Part shown: piece by piece, positions 1-7,579 of the stretch
How positions within the stretch are numbered: position 1 is the first letter of the stretch
Layout: each line of letters starts with the position of its first letter
From: Nitrospira sp.
GTDB lineage: Bacteria; Nitrospirota; Nitrospiria; Nitrospirales; Nitrospiraceae
Assembly: GCA_024998705.1 (NCBI GenBank)
Contig: JACOEF010000233.1
Span: 1-12,582, forward strand
Length of the DNA: 12,582 bases
Direction: 5' to 3'
Made by a program: the position numbers and the translations under genes
Notes under the pieces: model-generated
The model's input: only the letters and a program-made list of their open reading frames with translations
Databases searched by the model: none
Told to the model about the DNA's origin: nothing

Positions 1-1057
1 GATCAAGACCGAGCACGGCCTTCGGCCCGGCGGGCGCCGCCAGCAGAAGCTCATGGAGATTGCGCCCGAAAATCTTAATCGCCTCCGCTTCCGCCGCCTC
101 ACGCACCTGCAGCAGCAGCTCCGTGCTCAGATGCAGATGCACCTTCACCCGCCAGGCCCAGTAGCAAACATCGGCGAGCCATTTGTCGGCACGACGACCA
201 CGATGCTCGATGCCGAAATGGGCGGCAATCATCGCCGCGCAGGGATGCGGCACCATAGCATCGAGGCTCTCGCCAAGACCGAGGTCGAGCTTCAAGACGC
301 CCAGCGTACGACCGCGGAACATCGCCAGGGCGCGATGCGAAGGAATCGTCCGGATGGTTTCCGAATAGGCGTAGTAATCGCGAAACTTTTCTTCCTCCGC
401 CGTTTCCTTGCCGGGCATGACCGTAGAAGTTACGATGCCTTCGTTCCACAATTTTTCGCGCAAGGCCGCAAGTAGGTCGGCGGTTTCGGCGAATCGCTCG
501 ACCAGAATATCGCGCGCGCCTTCGAGCGCGGCCTTCACATCTGGCACATTGATGGCCTCGACTCCTTCAGCTGCCGGCACCACCTTCACATACGCCACGG
601 CTTCCTGCTCCGGATCGAGCGTCGGATCGGCAAGGAGCGCGTTCGCCAAAGGCTCAAGTCCGGCTTCGCGCGCAATCTGCGCATTGGTGCGACGTTTTGG
701 TTTATACGGAAGATAGATGTCCTCCACGGCTTGTTTCGTCGCAGCCTGCTCGACCGCCCGACGCAGTTCGTCTGTCAGCTTGCCCTGCTCTTCGATCGAG
801 GCCAGGATCGTCTGCCGTCGTTCCTCCAATTCACGCAGATACAGGAGGCGCTCCTCCAGGGTACGCAAATGCGTGTCGTCCAGGTTATTGGTGGCCTCTT
901 TACGATAACGCGCAATGAAGGGTACCGTCGCCCCGCCATCCAGCAGCGTCACTGCGGCCGCGATCTGCGGGGCGGTCACCTCAAGTTCCTTGGCGATGAG
1001 ATCGACAATACGTTGCTGCGCTGCAGGGGAAATAGTCGGCGTCGTTGGAGAGGTCAT
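1..1057 (-). CDS. tex: Tex transcription accessory protein, N-terminal part (cut by window edge)
   Basis: Reading down from the ATG at 1055-1057 gives 352 uninterrupted codons that leave the window at base 1. The protein has the Tex N-terminal signature: an early helical segment, then TVPFIARYRKEATNNLDDT (residues about 44-62), VEDIYLPYKPKRRTNAQIA (about 111-129), and it ends at GPKAVLGLD, the first strand of the YqgF/RNase H-like domain. Full-length Tex is about 770 residues, so the rest of the YqgF, helix-hairpin-helix and S1 RNA-binding domains lie outside. Tex is a conserved cytoplasmic nucleic-acid-binding protein linked to transcription and toxin-gene expression. An in-frame TAA four codons before the ATG rules out a longer start, and no clear Shine-Dalgarno site precedes it, so translation initiation may be weak or leaderless. 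The gene is divergent from kup. The family call is firm. Confidence 0.93.
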   Translation of the reverse strand, partial: MTSPTTPTISPAAQQRIVDLIAKELEVTAPQIAAAVTLLDGGATVPFIARYRKEATNNLDDTHLRTLEERLLYLRELEERRQTILASIEEQGKLTDELRRAVEQAATKQAVEDIYLPYKPKRRTNAQIAREAGLEPLANALLADPTLDPEQEAVAYVKVVPAAEGVEAINVPDVKAALEGARDILVERFAETADLLAALREKLWNEGIVTSTVMPGKETAEEEKFRDYYAYSETIRTIPSHRALAMFRGRTLGVLKLDLGLGESLDAMVPHPCAAMIAAHFGIEHRGRRADKWLADVCYWAWRVKVHLHLSTELLLQVREAAEAEAIKIFGRNLHELLLAAPAGPKAVLGLD

Positions 1058-1379
1058 AGGTTCGTGTTAGACTTTCCGAAAGCGAAATCTGGCTGGAGGC
1101 AACGCTCCCGGTCGCAGAGGCTTTCTTGGCAAATGAACGTGAAGGACTCGGCCGGCTTGACGCCTCTGATCGTGCTCACGAGTCGACCCGGAATCTAGCA
1201 GAAGATTCACACAACTTCCAGGCCGGATGCGCAGCCTCCACCTCTCTCCCTATGGGAGCGGATGCTCCGCCGTACGACGTCCTGCACGACCGACCGGCAT
1301 CCCCTCATCGAACATGGTATAGTCCACCCGTTCCAACACAGGAGCATCGCACATAGGGGCCAATCCCTGCCGCGCATCC
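1058..1379. other. Divergent spacer between tex and kup
   Basis: These 322 bp separate the divergent tex and kup starts. I see no coding stretch with family-like sequence. A short perfect hairpin (GGAGC, 4-nt loop, GCTCC) lies at 1255-1268. The only promoter-like signal I can defend is the extended -10 element upstream of kup. I looked for a c-di-AMP (ydaO-type) riboswitch, which sometimes controls kup genes, and did not recognise its conserved segments. Confidence 0.5.
1315..1323 (+). promoter_or_regulatory. Extended -10 promoter element for kup
   Basis: TGG followed by TATAGT matches the extended -10 consensus TGnTATAAT at eight of the nine positions, counting n as a match. No good -35 hexamer lies 16-18 bp upstream, which extended -10 promoters can tolerate. 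It would put the transcript start near 1330, giving a leader of about 50 nt before the kup ATG. Confidence 0.45.
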
Positions 1380-3263
1380 ATGCCCAAGCATCTCAACCAG
1401 CAATCGTCTTCCGTCTCCCTCACCGTGGCCGCCATGGGGGTGGTCTATGGCGACATCGGAACCAGCCCGCTGTATGCCCTGCGTGAATGTTTTCACGAAT
1501 CGCATGGCCTGCCGGTCACGCCCGACAACGTGTTGGGAATTCTCTCCATGATCGTGTGGTCGCTCGTGCTTGTCGTCACCGTGAAATATCTGTTGTTCGT
1601 CATGAAAGCCGACAACGAGGGCGAGGGAGGCATCCTGGCGCTTATGGCGCTCAGTCAGCAGTCCCGCCCGGTCGATCTCCGCAAAGGACTCAGCTTGGTC
1701 GCCACGCGCGGCTTGATCGGCGTGGCCTTTCTCTATAGCGACGGCATCATTACGCCGGCCATTTCGGTCCTGAGTGCAGTCGAAGGGCTCACGCTGACCA
1801 CCGATGTGTTTACCCCCTACATCCTGCCGCTCACCGTCACACTTGTTGCCTTGTTGTTCATGATCCAACGCCGTGGCTCCGGGAAGATTGGGAGCATCTT
1901 CGGTCCTATCATGCTACTCTGGTTTGTCACGATGGCCCTGCTCGGGCTCCACAGTTTGATCCAAACCCCGTAAGTCCTGCGCGCCGCCAATCCGCTCTAT
2001 GCGATTCAGTTTTTGATTCGTCATGCAGGCGTCGGCATCCTAGTGCTGGGCAGTGTGTTTCTGGTCCTCACGGGAGCCGAAGCGCTGTATGCCGACATGG
2101 GCCACTTCGGGCGCCGGCCGATCCAACTCGGCTGGTTTGTGGTGGCCTTGCCCGCCCTCCTACTCCAGTATTTCGGCCAGGGTGCGCTCCTCATGCGAAC
2201 CCCGGCGGCTCTGGCCAATCCCTTCTACTTCTTGGCCCCCGACTGGATGCTGTACCCCTTGATCGCGCTCGCGACCATGGCAACGGTCATCGCATCACAA
2301 GCCATGCTGTCCGGGGCCTTCTCGCTGACGTTGCAAGCCGTTCAGCTCGGCTACCTCCCGCCATTGCGGATTACCCACACATCCGCCGAACAACATGGCC
2401 AAATCTACTTCGGCCTCTTGAATTGGTTCATGTTCATCGGCACCGTCGGCCTGATCCTTTCATTCGGATCGTCCAGTAATCTGGCCGCAGCCTATGGCAT
2501 CGCCGTGTCCGGTTCCATGATCATCACGACCCTCCTGATGTATCGCGTGGTCCAGGCCCATTGGCACTGGAACCCGCTCCTGGCAGCCATGGCCGTCGGA
2601 GGCTTCCTGCTGATCGACCTCGCCTTCTTTCTGGCGAATGCCCAAAAAATTCCCCATGGCGGGTGGTTCCCGCTGCTGCTCGGCGCGGCGGTGTTCACTA
2701 TCATGAGTACCTGGGCGCGAGGACGCGCGATAGTGGCGGACCACTTGCGCGAGCAGTTTCCTCCCCTGCTTCAGTTTCTCCAGGAAATCCTTTCGCAGGC
2801 GCCATACAGAACCCCCGGCCGCGCCGTATTGTTATCTCAACATCCCGACATCACCCCGCCCGCTTTGTTGCAGAATGTCAGACACAATAAATCTCTCCAC
2901 GAACAGGTCTACATCCTCACGGTCCGCACAGAGCCTGTGCCTTACGTTCCATCGGGGGGTCCACTGAAAATCACCACCATCCAAGAAAACCTGTTTCAAG
3001 TCGTCGCCAGATGCGGATTCATGGAAACGCCGGACATTCCACGTGTCCTCGCCCACCTCGCAACCCACGGCCATATCCTCCCTGTCGATGAGACAACGTT
3101 CTTCCTGAGCCGGCTGACCTTTTTGGCGACGCCGAAACCGGGGATGGCGATCTGGCGGGAGAAAATATTTGTCTTCCTCTCACGAAATACGCAGCGAGCC
3201 AGTTCCTATTTCCACCTGCCGGCGGATCAGGTGGTCGAAATAGGACTGGTGCTGGAGATTTGA
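1380..3263 (+). pseudogene. kup: Kup-type potassium transporter interrupted by one in-frame stop codon
   Basis: The frame from the ATG at 1380 to the TGA ending at 3263 spans 628 codons including the final stop, a normal length for Kup (KUP/HAK/KT family, K+/H+ symport, inner membrane, about 12 membrane spans). Family motifs are present throughout: GVVYGDIGTSPLYALRE (residues 20-36), KADNEGEGGI after the second span, FLYSDGIITPAIS, then TGAEALYADMGHFG and the hydrophilic C-terminal domain ending VVEIGLVLEI. Codon 198 (1971-1973) is TAA. The same frame resumes at once with VLRAANPLYAIQFL, which matches the usual Kup sequence after a Q/E/A-type residue, so nothing is missing or shifted. The part after the stop could only restart at a TTG (2013) with no Shine-Dalgarno site. 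As read, it encodes a 197-aa fragment. The alternatives are a base-call error, a recent nonsense mutation or readthrough. The start has no strong Shine-Dalgarno site but begins at the expected family N-terminus. Confidence 0.85.
1971..1973 (+). other. Premature TAA in kup
   Basis: The sequence around this codon reads IQTP, stop, VLRAANPLYA in one frame. Kup homologues usually have PxVL here with x often Gln or Glu; CAA to TAA or GAA to TAA are single-base changes. No insertion or deletion is involved. Confidence 0.85.
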
Positions 3264-3313
3264 AACAATAGCGATGAGTGTCTGTCGGAGAGGATCTCGG
3301 TTGCGACGGGGTA

Positions 3314-3628
3314 CTACAGATCTTCGTGTATGTTCACATTCTTGAGAAACGCGCCAAGGTCGGGATTCGCTTGAGGGCCGAATGCATCGGCAATGGTCCC
3401 GCGAGTGCCGTCCCGGGCTTCGATAGCGTATACCACGGCCATATCGTCCGGATCACTGGCCCCTTCAAACCGATGATGCTCAACGATTGTGAGCTGATCG
3501 GCCGTGAATGTTCGGCCGCTATTCACCGCCAGGAACGCCTTGTTGAGCAGTTCAAAATTCGCCGCAAACTCTCTTTCCCTGAGCCCTTCAATGGCTTCGG
3601 CAAGCGTCTTGTATCCTATTTGTGCCAT
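3314..3628 (-). CDS. Small conserved hypothetical protein (104 aa)
   Basis: This 104-residue soluble protein starts at the ATG at 3626-3628, only 7 bp after the stop of the SGNH lipoprotein gene, so the two are very likely co-transcribed. GGGGGTGA, inside the end of the upstream gene (3641-3648), is a possible Shine-Dalgarno site. The layout is an N-terminal helix with TLAEAIEGLRERE, a central strand pair around LTIVEHHRFEGASDPDD (about residues 46-62), then VVYAIEARDG and GTIADAFG. This resembles a family of roughly 100-aa proteins found in several phyla that databases sometimes label 'phosphoribosylpyrophosphate synthetase' without evidence. That activity is not credible at this length, and I assign no function. 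There is no signal peptide, so it should be cytoplasmic although its partner gene encodes a lipoprotein. Confidence 0.75.
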   Translation of the reverse strand: MAQIGYKTLAEAIEGLREREFAANFELLNKAFLAVNSGRTFTADQLTIVEHHRFEGASDPDDMAVVYAIEARDGTRGTIADAFGPQANPDLGAFLKNVNIHEDL

Positions 3629-3635
3629 ACAAGCG

Positions 3636-4322
3636 CTATTTCACCCCCAACTTCGCTAGGATCGCTTGCAGAAACAGCCGAGCGATCTCGCGATGGCCGG
3701 CGTCATTCGGATGAAAACCATCCACGTCGAAGATGAGTTCCTCGCGAACCGGTTGCGCAAACAAGTCGACGACGGACGCCTTCACATCGCGCGCTTCCTG
3801 TGCAATGGCTTCGTTATAGGCATTGACCCGCGCCAAGGTCACGCGTGGATCAGGAGCTTGTTGAAAACGGGGAAGCCGGGTGAGATCCGGAAGATTGCCG
3901 ATCACAATGTTTGACGAAACCTCTTCCCGAAGCGTTTGAAGAATAAACCGCAGATCCTGCCGAAAGGTCTTCGGGTCGTCACCGTGCACGAGATCGTTCG
4001 CGCCGGTCCAGAGGGTCACGAGCTGCGCCTTGGTGCCAAGTTGCTTCGCGACGCGCACCTGCTCCTTGATCAAGTCTATACGCGCCCCGGGCACCCCCAG
4101 ATTGATCAAGAAGACCCCGGGTATCCGCCGATCCAATTCCTGCTTGACGAGAAACACGTACCCTTCAGTCAGCGGTGTGGCTCCTACCCCGGTTGCATCA
4201 CTGGCGCCGAGCGCGAGATAGACAAACTCGATCCTTTGTTCGCGTGGTCCACTCCCGCAGCTCGCGAGGCTCACACAGAGCACTGTCGCCATGGCAACGG
4301 TGATGAGTTGGAACGTCTTCAT
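3636..4322 (-). CDS. SGNH/GDSL-family hydrolase lipoprotein
   Basis: The predicted enzyme has 228 residues and belongs to the SGNH hydrolase superfamily (esterases, lipases, acyl hydrolases). It begins with a lipoprotein signal peptide ending in the lipobox LASC (Cys22), so it should be exported and lipid-anchored. The catalytic blocks are visible in order: block I GASDATG with nucleophile Ser41 (Ala replaces the usual Asp of GDS), block II NLGVPG (Gly76), block III GAND (Asn109) and block V DGFHPNDAGH with Asp201 and His204. The frame is open upstream to another ATG at 4367, but that codon lies upstream of the -10 of a good promoter, and the 4322 start has GAGG just before it and is followed directly by the signal peptide, so I chose 4322. 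A 104-aa gene follows after 7 bp. The substrate cannot be told. Confidence 0.85.
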   Translation of the reverse strand: MKTFQLITVAMATVLCVSLASCGSGPREQRIEFVYLALGASDATGVGATPLTEGYVFLVKQELDRRIPGVFLINLGVPGARIDLIKEQVRVAKQLGTKAQLVTLWTGANDLVHGDDPKTFRQDLRFILQTLREEVSSNIVIGNLPDLTRLPRFQQAPDPRVTLARVNAYNEAIAQEARDVKASVVDLFAQPVREELIFDVDGFHPNDAGHREIARLFLQAILAKLGVK

Positions 4323-4355
4323 GGGAACCTCGTTCTCGTTCCTCCTCGCTTGGTT

Positions 4356-4384
4356 ATTATGGAACATGAAGCGACCTTGTTCAA
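4356..4384 (-). promoter_or_regulatory. Sigma-70-type promoter for the SGNH lipoprotein unit
   Basis: On the minus strand the -35 hexamer TTGAAC (4379-4384), a 17-bp spacer and the -10 hexamer CATAAT (4356-4361, five of six consensus bases) form a well-spaced promoter. The start site would be near 4349, about 27 nt before the chosen ATG at 4322. Confidence 0.6.
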
Positions 4385-4409
4385 CCGATCCTGCTTGCAG
4401 GACATCCGC

Positions 4410-4434
4410 ATACAGGGAGGATCGAAGCCTGTAT
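4410..4434. promoter_or_regulatory. Inverted repeat upstream of the SGNH promoter (possible operator)
   Basis: ATACAGG (4410-4416) and CCTGTAT (4428-4434) are perfect inverted copies separated by 11 bp, 26 bp upstream of the -35 hexamer. A second small palindrome, CCTGC-TT-GCAGG, lies between them and the promoter at about 4390-4401. The spacing would suit a dimeric regulator, but a chance occurrence cannot be excluded. Confidence 0.25.
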
Positions 4435-4757
4435 CTCTTCCGATACCAAAGGAGCCATCATGTGGATACGGCGCCTCCCCGGCGCTCCCCCTTCCCACAA
4501 TACACGCATTTCGTATCCCAATTATAAAACTGGCAAAGATGCTCCATCACTCTCATGGCACATCGTTTGCTGTTTGCATTTGTGTTTGAGGCCGGGAATT
4601 CTGTCGTTGAGCCTGAAATGGCAAGCCACTAGCACGCATGTCACCCAGCAACCGGCAAATATCGCCGCACGACGTCAAAGCGTGTGGGATGAACGCGCAT
4701 CACCTTCGAGCAACCATCGCAATGTTCAGAGAGTTGCAAATGGAGTATGATGCGGCC
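4435..4757. other. Gene-poor stretch with no supported feature
   Basis: Open frames occur here (for example from 4460 on the plus strand, preceded by AAAGGAG), but their products have low-complexity or unlikely composition and show no family features. I see no terminator, RNA gene or repeat. Confidence 0.4.
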
Positions 4758-4767
4758 CTAACCTAGA

Positions 4768-4926
4768 TTATTCATGAATGCCGTCGCGAGGCGTTCGAGA
4801 CCGAAGCCCGCCTGAGCTTCTCGCAAGTATGGCCAACGTAGGCGTACGCGCAGTCCGTCGAGGAGGCCGAACGAGAAAAGCCACGCCGGGTGAGAGAATC
4901 GGACGACGAAGCAGGTATTCATGAAT
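4768..4926 (-). repeat. Palindrome-bounded repeat-like unit (147-bp period)
   Basis: The 10-bp perfect palindrome ATTCATGAAT occurs at 4770-4779 and again at 4917-4926, exactly 147 bp (49 codons) apart. On the minus strand two frames stay open across the unit. One, from the ATG at 4922 to the TAG at 4758, encodes 54 residues that start and end with FMN-type sequence. The other has no start codon and is open for 72 codons from 4986 to 4771, reading TIHEY at one palindrome and GIHE at the other. The in-frame period and the start-less open frame look more like a unit from a dispersed or tandem repeat than a gene. The related sequence may extend to about 4993. I cannot confirm from this window that other copies exist. 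Confidence 0.4.
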
Positions 4927-4937
4927 CGTCCGGGCTA

Positions 4938-5137
4938 ACCTCTCCGTAGTACGCAGGCTTTCATAGGCGTGGACTGACTCATGTTTTTATCCCAAACTAA
5001 CTCAGCGTCAGAAATCGGAATCGCTGAGAGGAAGCCCAGAAACTGATCGCGAATCTTGCGAGCATGCACACAAAAAACACCATTTCCTTGGCAACAGGCT
5101 ATCGACCATTCACCATAGGCATGGGCTCCTCGCTTCG
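4938..5137. other. Spacer downstream of trmL, AT-richer than its surroundings
   Basis: This stretch between the trmL stop and the repeat-like unit contains runs such as AAAAAACA and is noticeably richer in A and T than neighbouring DNA. A 70-codon frame with a GTG start overlaps the end of trmL here but has no ribosome-binding site or recognisable family sequence, so I do not call it a gene. No convincing terminator hairpin was found. Confidence 0.35.
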
Positions 5138-5602
5138 TTACAGGCACTTTCCAAATTCGACCTGCCGCCAGGCTTCGTAGAGCACCACCGCTACCGAGTT
5201 GGAGAGATTGAGGCTGCGGCTTCCCGGCACCATCGGAACGCGGATCCGTTGCTGGTCGGATACGCTCCCGAGAATCTCCGCCGGCAATCCACGGCTTTCC
5301 GGGCCAAACACCAACGCATCACCTTCGGTGTAACGCACCAGATCGTACCGTTGCCTGCCCTTTGTCGACACGGCGAACAGTCGACGATCCTGTATCCGTT
5401 CCAGACACTCCGCCCAACTCTCGTACACGGTGATCGAGGCGAACTCATGATAATCCAGTCCGGCTCGTAACAACTGTTTGTCTTCCAGCGTAAATCCCAA
5501 CGGCTTGACCAGGTGCAACGACGCACCCGTGTTGGCGCAGAGACGGATAATGTTGCCCGTGTTCGGAGGAATTTCCGGCTGGTACAGAATCACGTTAAAC
5601 AT
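5138..5602 (-). CDS. trmL: tRNA (cytidine/uridine(34)-2'-O)-methyltransferase TrmL
   Basis: This 154-aa protein is the expected length for TrmL (about 155 aa), a SPOUT methyltransferase that uses S-adenosylmethionine to 2'-O-methylate the wobble nucleotide of certain tRNA-Leu isoacceptors. The knot-forming motifs are clear: PPNTGNIIRLCANTGASLH (residues 12-30), FGPESRGLP (99-107) and VPGSRSLNLSNSVAVVLYE (125-143). Start at the ATG at 5600-5602 gives the canonical MFNVILYQPEIPPNTGN N-terminus. No clear Shine-Dalgarno site precedes it. It is the last of three same-strand genes (ychF, ferritin-like, trmL), with a 125-bp gap holding a hairpin between it and the ferritin-like gene. Confidence 0.95.
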   Translation of the reverse strand: MFNVILYQPEIPPNTGNIIRLCANTGASLHLVKPLGFTLEDKQLLRAGLDYHEFASITVYESWAECLERIQDRRLFAVSTKGRQRYDLVRYTEGDALVFGPESRGLPAEILGSVSDQQRIRVPMVPGSRSLNLSNSVAVVLYEAWRQVEFGKCL

Positions 5603-5669
5603 GAGGACACAGCAGCGGGCGACGGTGGGTGGGCGACTTCAGCGCGCGGCAGTAATCGACGCATGGAAC

Positions 5670-5715
5670 CCTGGCGGAGGCTCGGCCCGGAGTTCCGGAC
5701 CAAACCTCCGTCAGG
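5670..5715. terminator. Long imperfect hairpin between the ferritin-like gene and trmL
   Basis: CCTGGCGGAGG (5670-5680) pairs with CCTCCGTCAGG (5705-5715) over 11 positions with one non-Watson-Crick pair, and the loop contains a smaller CGGA-GT-TCCG hairpin. It lies just after the ferritin-like stop when read on the minus strand. There is no following U-run, so it is not a standard intrinsic terminator. It could be an mRNA 3'-end stabiliser, an attenuating structure or chance. Confidence 0.3.
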
Positions 5716-5727
5716 CAGCTGGAGCCG

Positions 5728-6183
5728 TTAGGAACGAAACGCCTGCACATCGCCGGATTTGCGCAGCATTTTATTGACCTCATCGAGATGCAACTCTTCC
5801 CCGACGATCATCTCGCGCGCATACTCTTCCAACAACACGGACTTGCCTTCCGTAAGCTTCAGCAATTCGTAATACGAGGCGGCAGCGGCCTTCTCATGCT
5901 CCAGGCTCTCGCGCAGAATATCCCCCACATCATGCTTCTCGGTTTCGAGCAAGGTACCGATCTTTAACGAGGGGTGCCCGCCCAATATAGTCACCAACTC
6001 GCCGGCCTTGTGAGCATGGGCCAAACTTTCATCCGCGTTACCCTTCAGCCAGGACACGATCGGAATCCGATTGTACCCATAGATCATCAGGGCATAGTGG
6101 GTGTAGCGCACCACGCCGGCCAACTCCAGTTCCATGATCCGATTCAATATCCCGACAGCCCGTTCTGTATCTTGTTCGTTCAT
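5728..6183 (-). CDS. Bacterioferritin-like / ferritin-like diiron protein
   Basis: The 151-residue protein has the four-helix layout and length of bacterioferritins (about 155-160 aa), which store iron by oxidising Fe(II) at a diiron site. The likely ligands are Glu20 (MELELAGVVRY), Glu95 (ESLEHEKAA), Glu129 and His132 (GEELHLDEV). The second-helix motif normally reads ExxH; here it is DESLAHAH, with Ser53 where the bridging Glu is expected and Glu52 one position off. The haem-binding Met of classic Bfr aligns with Leu54, so haem binding is doubtful. I chose the ATG at 6181-6183 because GGAG lies 7 nt upstream. A longer start at 6228 would add 15 residues unlike the family. It follows ychF by 61 bp on the same strand. 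Confidence 0.8.
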   Translation of the reverse strand: MNEQDTERAVGILNRIMELELAGVVRYTHYALMIYGYNRIPIVSWLKGNADESLAHAHKAGELVTILGGHPSLKIGTLLETEKHDVGDILRESLEHEKAAAASYYELLKLTEGKSVLLEEYAREMIVGEELHLDEVNKMLRKSGDVQAFRS

Positions 6184-6244
6184 CGCATCGCTCCAATCAA
6201 GCAAGCCGGAGGTTCCGGCGCAACCCATGTTTTGCGCGTCCTTA

Positions 6245-7336
6245 CTAAACGTTAAAACGGAAGTGCATCACGTCGCCGTCCTGCACCACATACTCCTTCC
6301 CTTCCAGTCGCATTTTTCCCTTTTCCTTCGCCCCCGCTTCCCCCTTACAGGCGATGAAGTCGTTATACCCGATCACTTCCGCGCGAATGAACCCCTTCTC
6401 AAAATCACCGTGAATAACGCCGGCGGCCTGCGGCGCGGTATCGCCGATATGAATCGTCCACGCACGGACTTCTTTCACTCCGGCAGTGAAATACGTCTGC
6501 AGGCCCAGCAGCTGGTAGGCCGCTCGGATCAGTCGATTCAGCCCCGGTTCGGTCATCCCGATGTCGGTCAGGAACTCTCGCTTCTCGTCGTCTGAGAGGA
6601 CCGCGATCTCTGACTCCAACGCGGCGCAAATAGCGACGACCGGCGCCCCCTCCTGCGCGGCATATGTTTCCACCCGCGCCAGTAGCGGATTGTTGGCAAA
6701 TCCCTTCTCGGCCACATTGGCCACATACATCACGGGCTTCATGGTGAGCAGGCACAGGGGCCTCAACAAGGCGCGCTGCGCCGGATCGAGCGTCCACGTG
6801 CGGGCCGGTTTCCCCTCGTTCAAACAAGCCGCCACCTGCACCAGCAATTCGCCCAACTTGGCGGCATCTTTGTCCCCCGATCGGATGAGCTTCACGTTCC
6901 GCTCCTGAGCCTTTTCCACCGTCGTGAGGTCGGCCAGCGCGAGTTCCGTCACGATGGTCGCGATGTCGGAAATCGGATCAACCTTGCCGGCCACATGGAC
7001 CACGTTATCGTCTTCAAAGCAGCGTACAACATTCACAATCCCGTCGGTCTCTCGAATGTTGGCCAAAAACTGGTTGCCCAGGCCCTCCCCTTTCGAGGCT
7101 CCGGCCACCAACCCTGCGATATCCACAAATTCGGTCGTCGCATACTGCATCCGTTGCGGCTTCACGATGTCCGCCAGCGCCTGCATTCGCGCATCCGGCA
7201 CCTCCACAATGCCGATATTCGGCTCGATGGTGCAGAACGGATAGTTCTCCGCAGCGATCCCCGATTTGGTCAGCGCATTAAATAAGGTAGACTTGCCCAC
7301 GTTTGGCAGCCCGACGATTCCACATTTCACACTCAT
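6245..7336 (-). CDS. ychF: Ribosome-associated GTPase/ATPase YchF (EngD, Obg family)
   Basis: This 363-aa protein matches YchF in length and order: P-loop GLPNVGKST (residues 9-17), G3 DIAG (72-75) followed by [16 protein letters not shown], and the G4 variant NVAE (207-210) in place of NKxD, which in this family favours ATP over GTP. The C-terminal TGS domain includes the stretch [20 protein letters not shown] and ends MHFRFNV. YchF is a cytoplasmic ribosome-binding NTPase involved in translation and stress responses. The ATG at 7334-7336 follows AGGAAGGG at a good distance. It is the first of the ychF, ferritin-like, trmL series and is divergent from the globin gene. Confidence 0.97.
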   Translation of the reverse strand: MSVKCGIVGLPNVGKSTLFNALTKSGIAAENYPFCTIEPNIGIVEVPDARMQALADIVKPQRMQYATTEFVDIAGLVAGASKGEGLGNQFLANIRETDGIVNVVRCFEDDNVVHVAGKVDPISDIATIVTELALADLTTVEKAQERNVKLIRSGDKDAAKLGELLVQVAACLNEGKPARTWTLDPAQRALLRPLCLLTMKPVMYVANVAEKGFANNPLLARVETYAAQEGAPVVAICAALESEIAVLSDDEKREFLTDIGMTEPGLNRLIRAAYQLLGLQTYFTAGVKEVRAWTIHIGDTAPQAAGVIHGDFEKGFIRAEVIGYNDFIACKGEAGAKEKGKMRLEGKEYVVQDGDVMHFRFNV

Positions 7337-7426
7337 GGCAATCCCTTCCTAGTCAGCCCACTGTTGTTTCAGCCCTGCCGATTCCCACGCCCTCACGGAT
7401 AGAGAGGGTGAGTACCGCGGAGGCGC

Positions 7427-7456
7427 ATTCTACGTGTTCAAGGCCGATCCGGTCCA
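7427..7456 (-). promoter_or_regulatory. Possible promoter of ychF
   Basis: On the minus strand, TGGACC (7451-7456, four of six -35 bases), an 18-bp spacer and TAGAAT (7427-7432, five of six -10 bases) precede ychF. The leader would be about 85 nt. A short imperfect hairpin (CCCTC...GAGGG, 7390-7408) lies within that leader. Confidence 0.35.
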
Positions 7457-7579
7457 CTCCCGAGTGCGGGGAATGACCCGACTCAACGCATCCCTTAAGT
7501 TCAAGGCGTCATCCGCCGACATGGAGACGAGGGGTACCTTCAATAGCATGAGCTGCGAGCCCGGTCCCAGGGAGGTTTC

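Noticed and set aside
99..449. 116-codon minus-strand frame inside tex
   Set aside because: It is an out-of-frame shadow of tex, whose own frame is open across the whole region and carries family motifs.
1058..1379. Possible c-di-AMP riboswitch upstream of kup
   Set aside because: Some kup genes are controlled this way, but I could not find the conserved ydaO-type segments here.
1305..1868. 187-codon minus-strand frame across kup
   Set aside because: It is an antisense shadow of the kup coding sequence, with no recognisable product.
2013..3263. Second half of kup as an independent gene starting at TTG 2013
   Set aside because: No Shine-Dalgarno site precedes the TTG, and the sequence continues the Kup frame directly across the stop, so a broken single gene is the simpler reading.
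3636..4367. Longer 243-aa start for the SGNH lipoprotein
   Set aside because: The ATG at 4367 lies within the promoter, upstream of its -10 element, and the 15 extra polar residues would precede the lipoprotein signal peptide.
4460..4750. 96-codon plus-strand frame preceded by AAAGGAG
   Set aside because: The ribosome-binding site is attractive, but the product has no recognisable family pattern and unlikely composition.
4935..5147. 70-codon minus-strand frame with a GTG start overlapping the end of trmL
   Set aside because: There is no ribosome-binding site and no family similarity that I can recognise; part of it runs into the repeat-like unit, so it is probably a by-product of that sequence.
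5595..5783. 62-codon minus-strand frame between the ferritin-like gene and trmL
   Set aside because: It overlaps the ends of both neighbours, contains the hairpin and has no family features.
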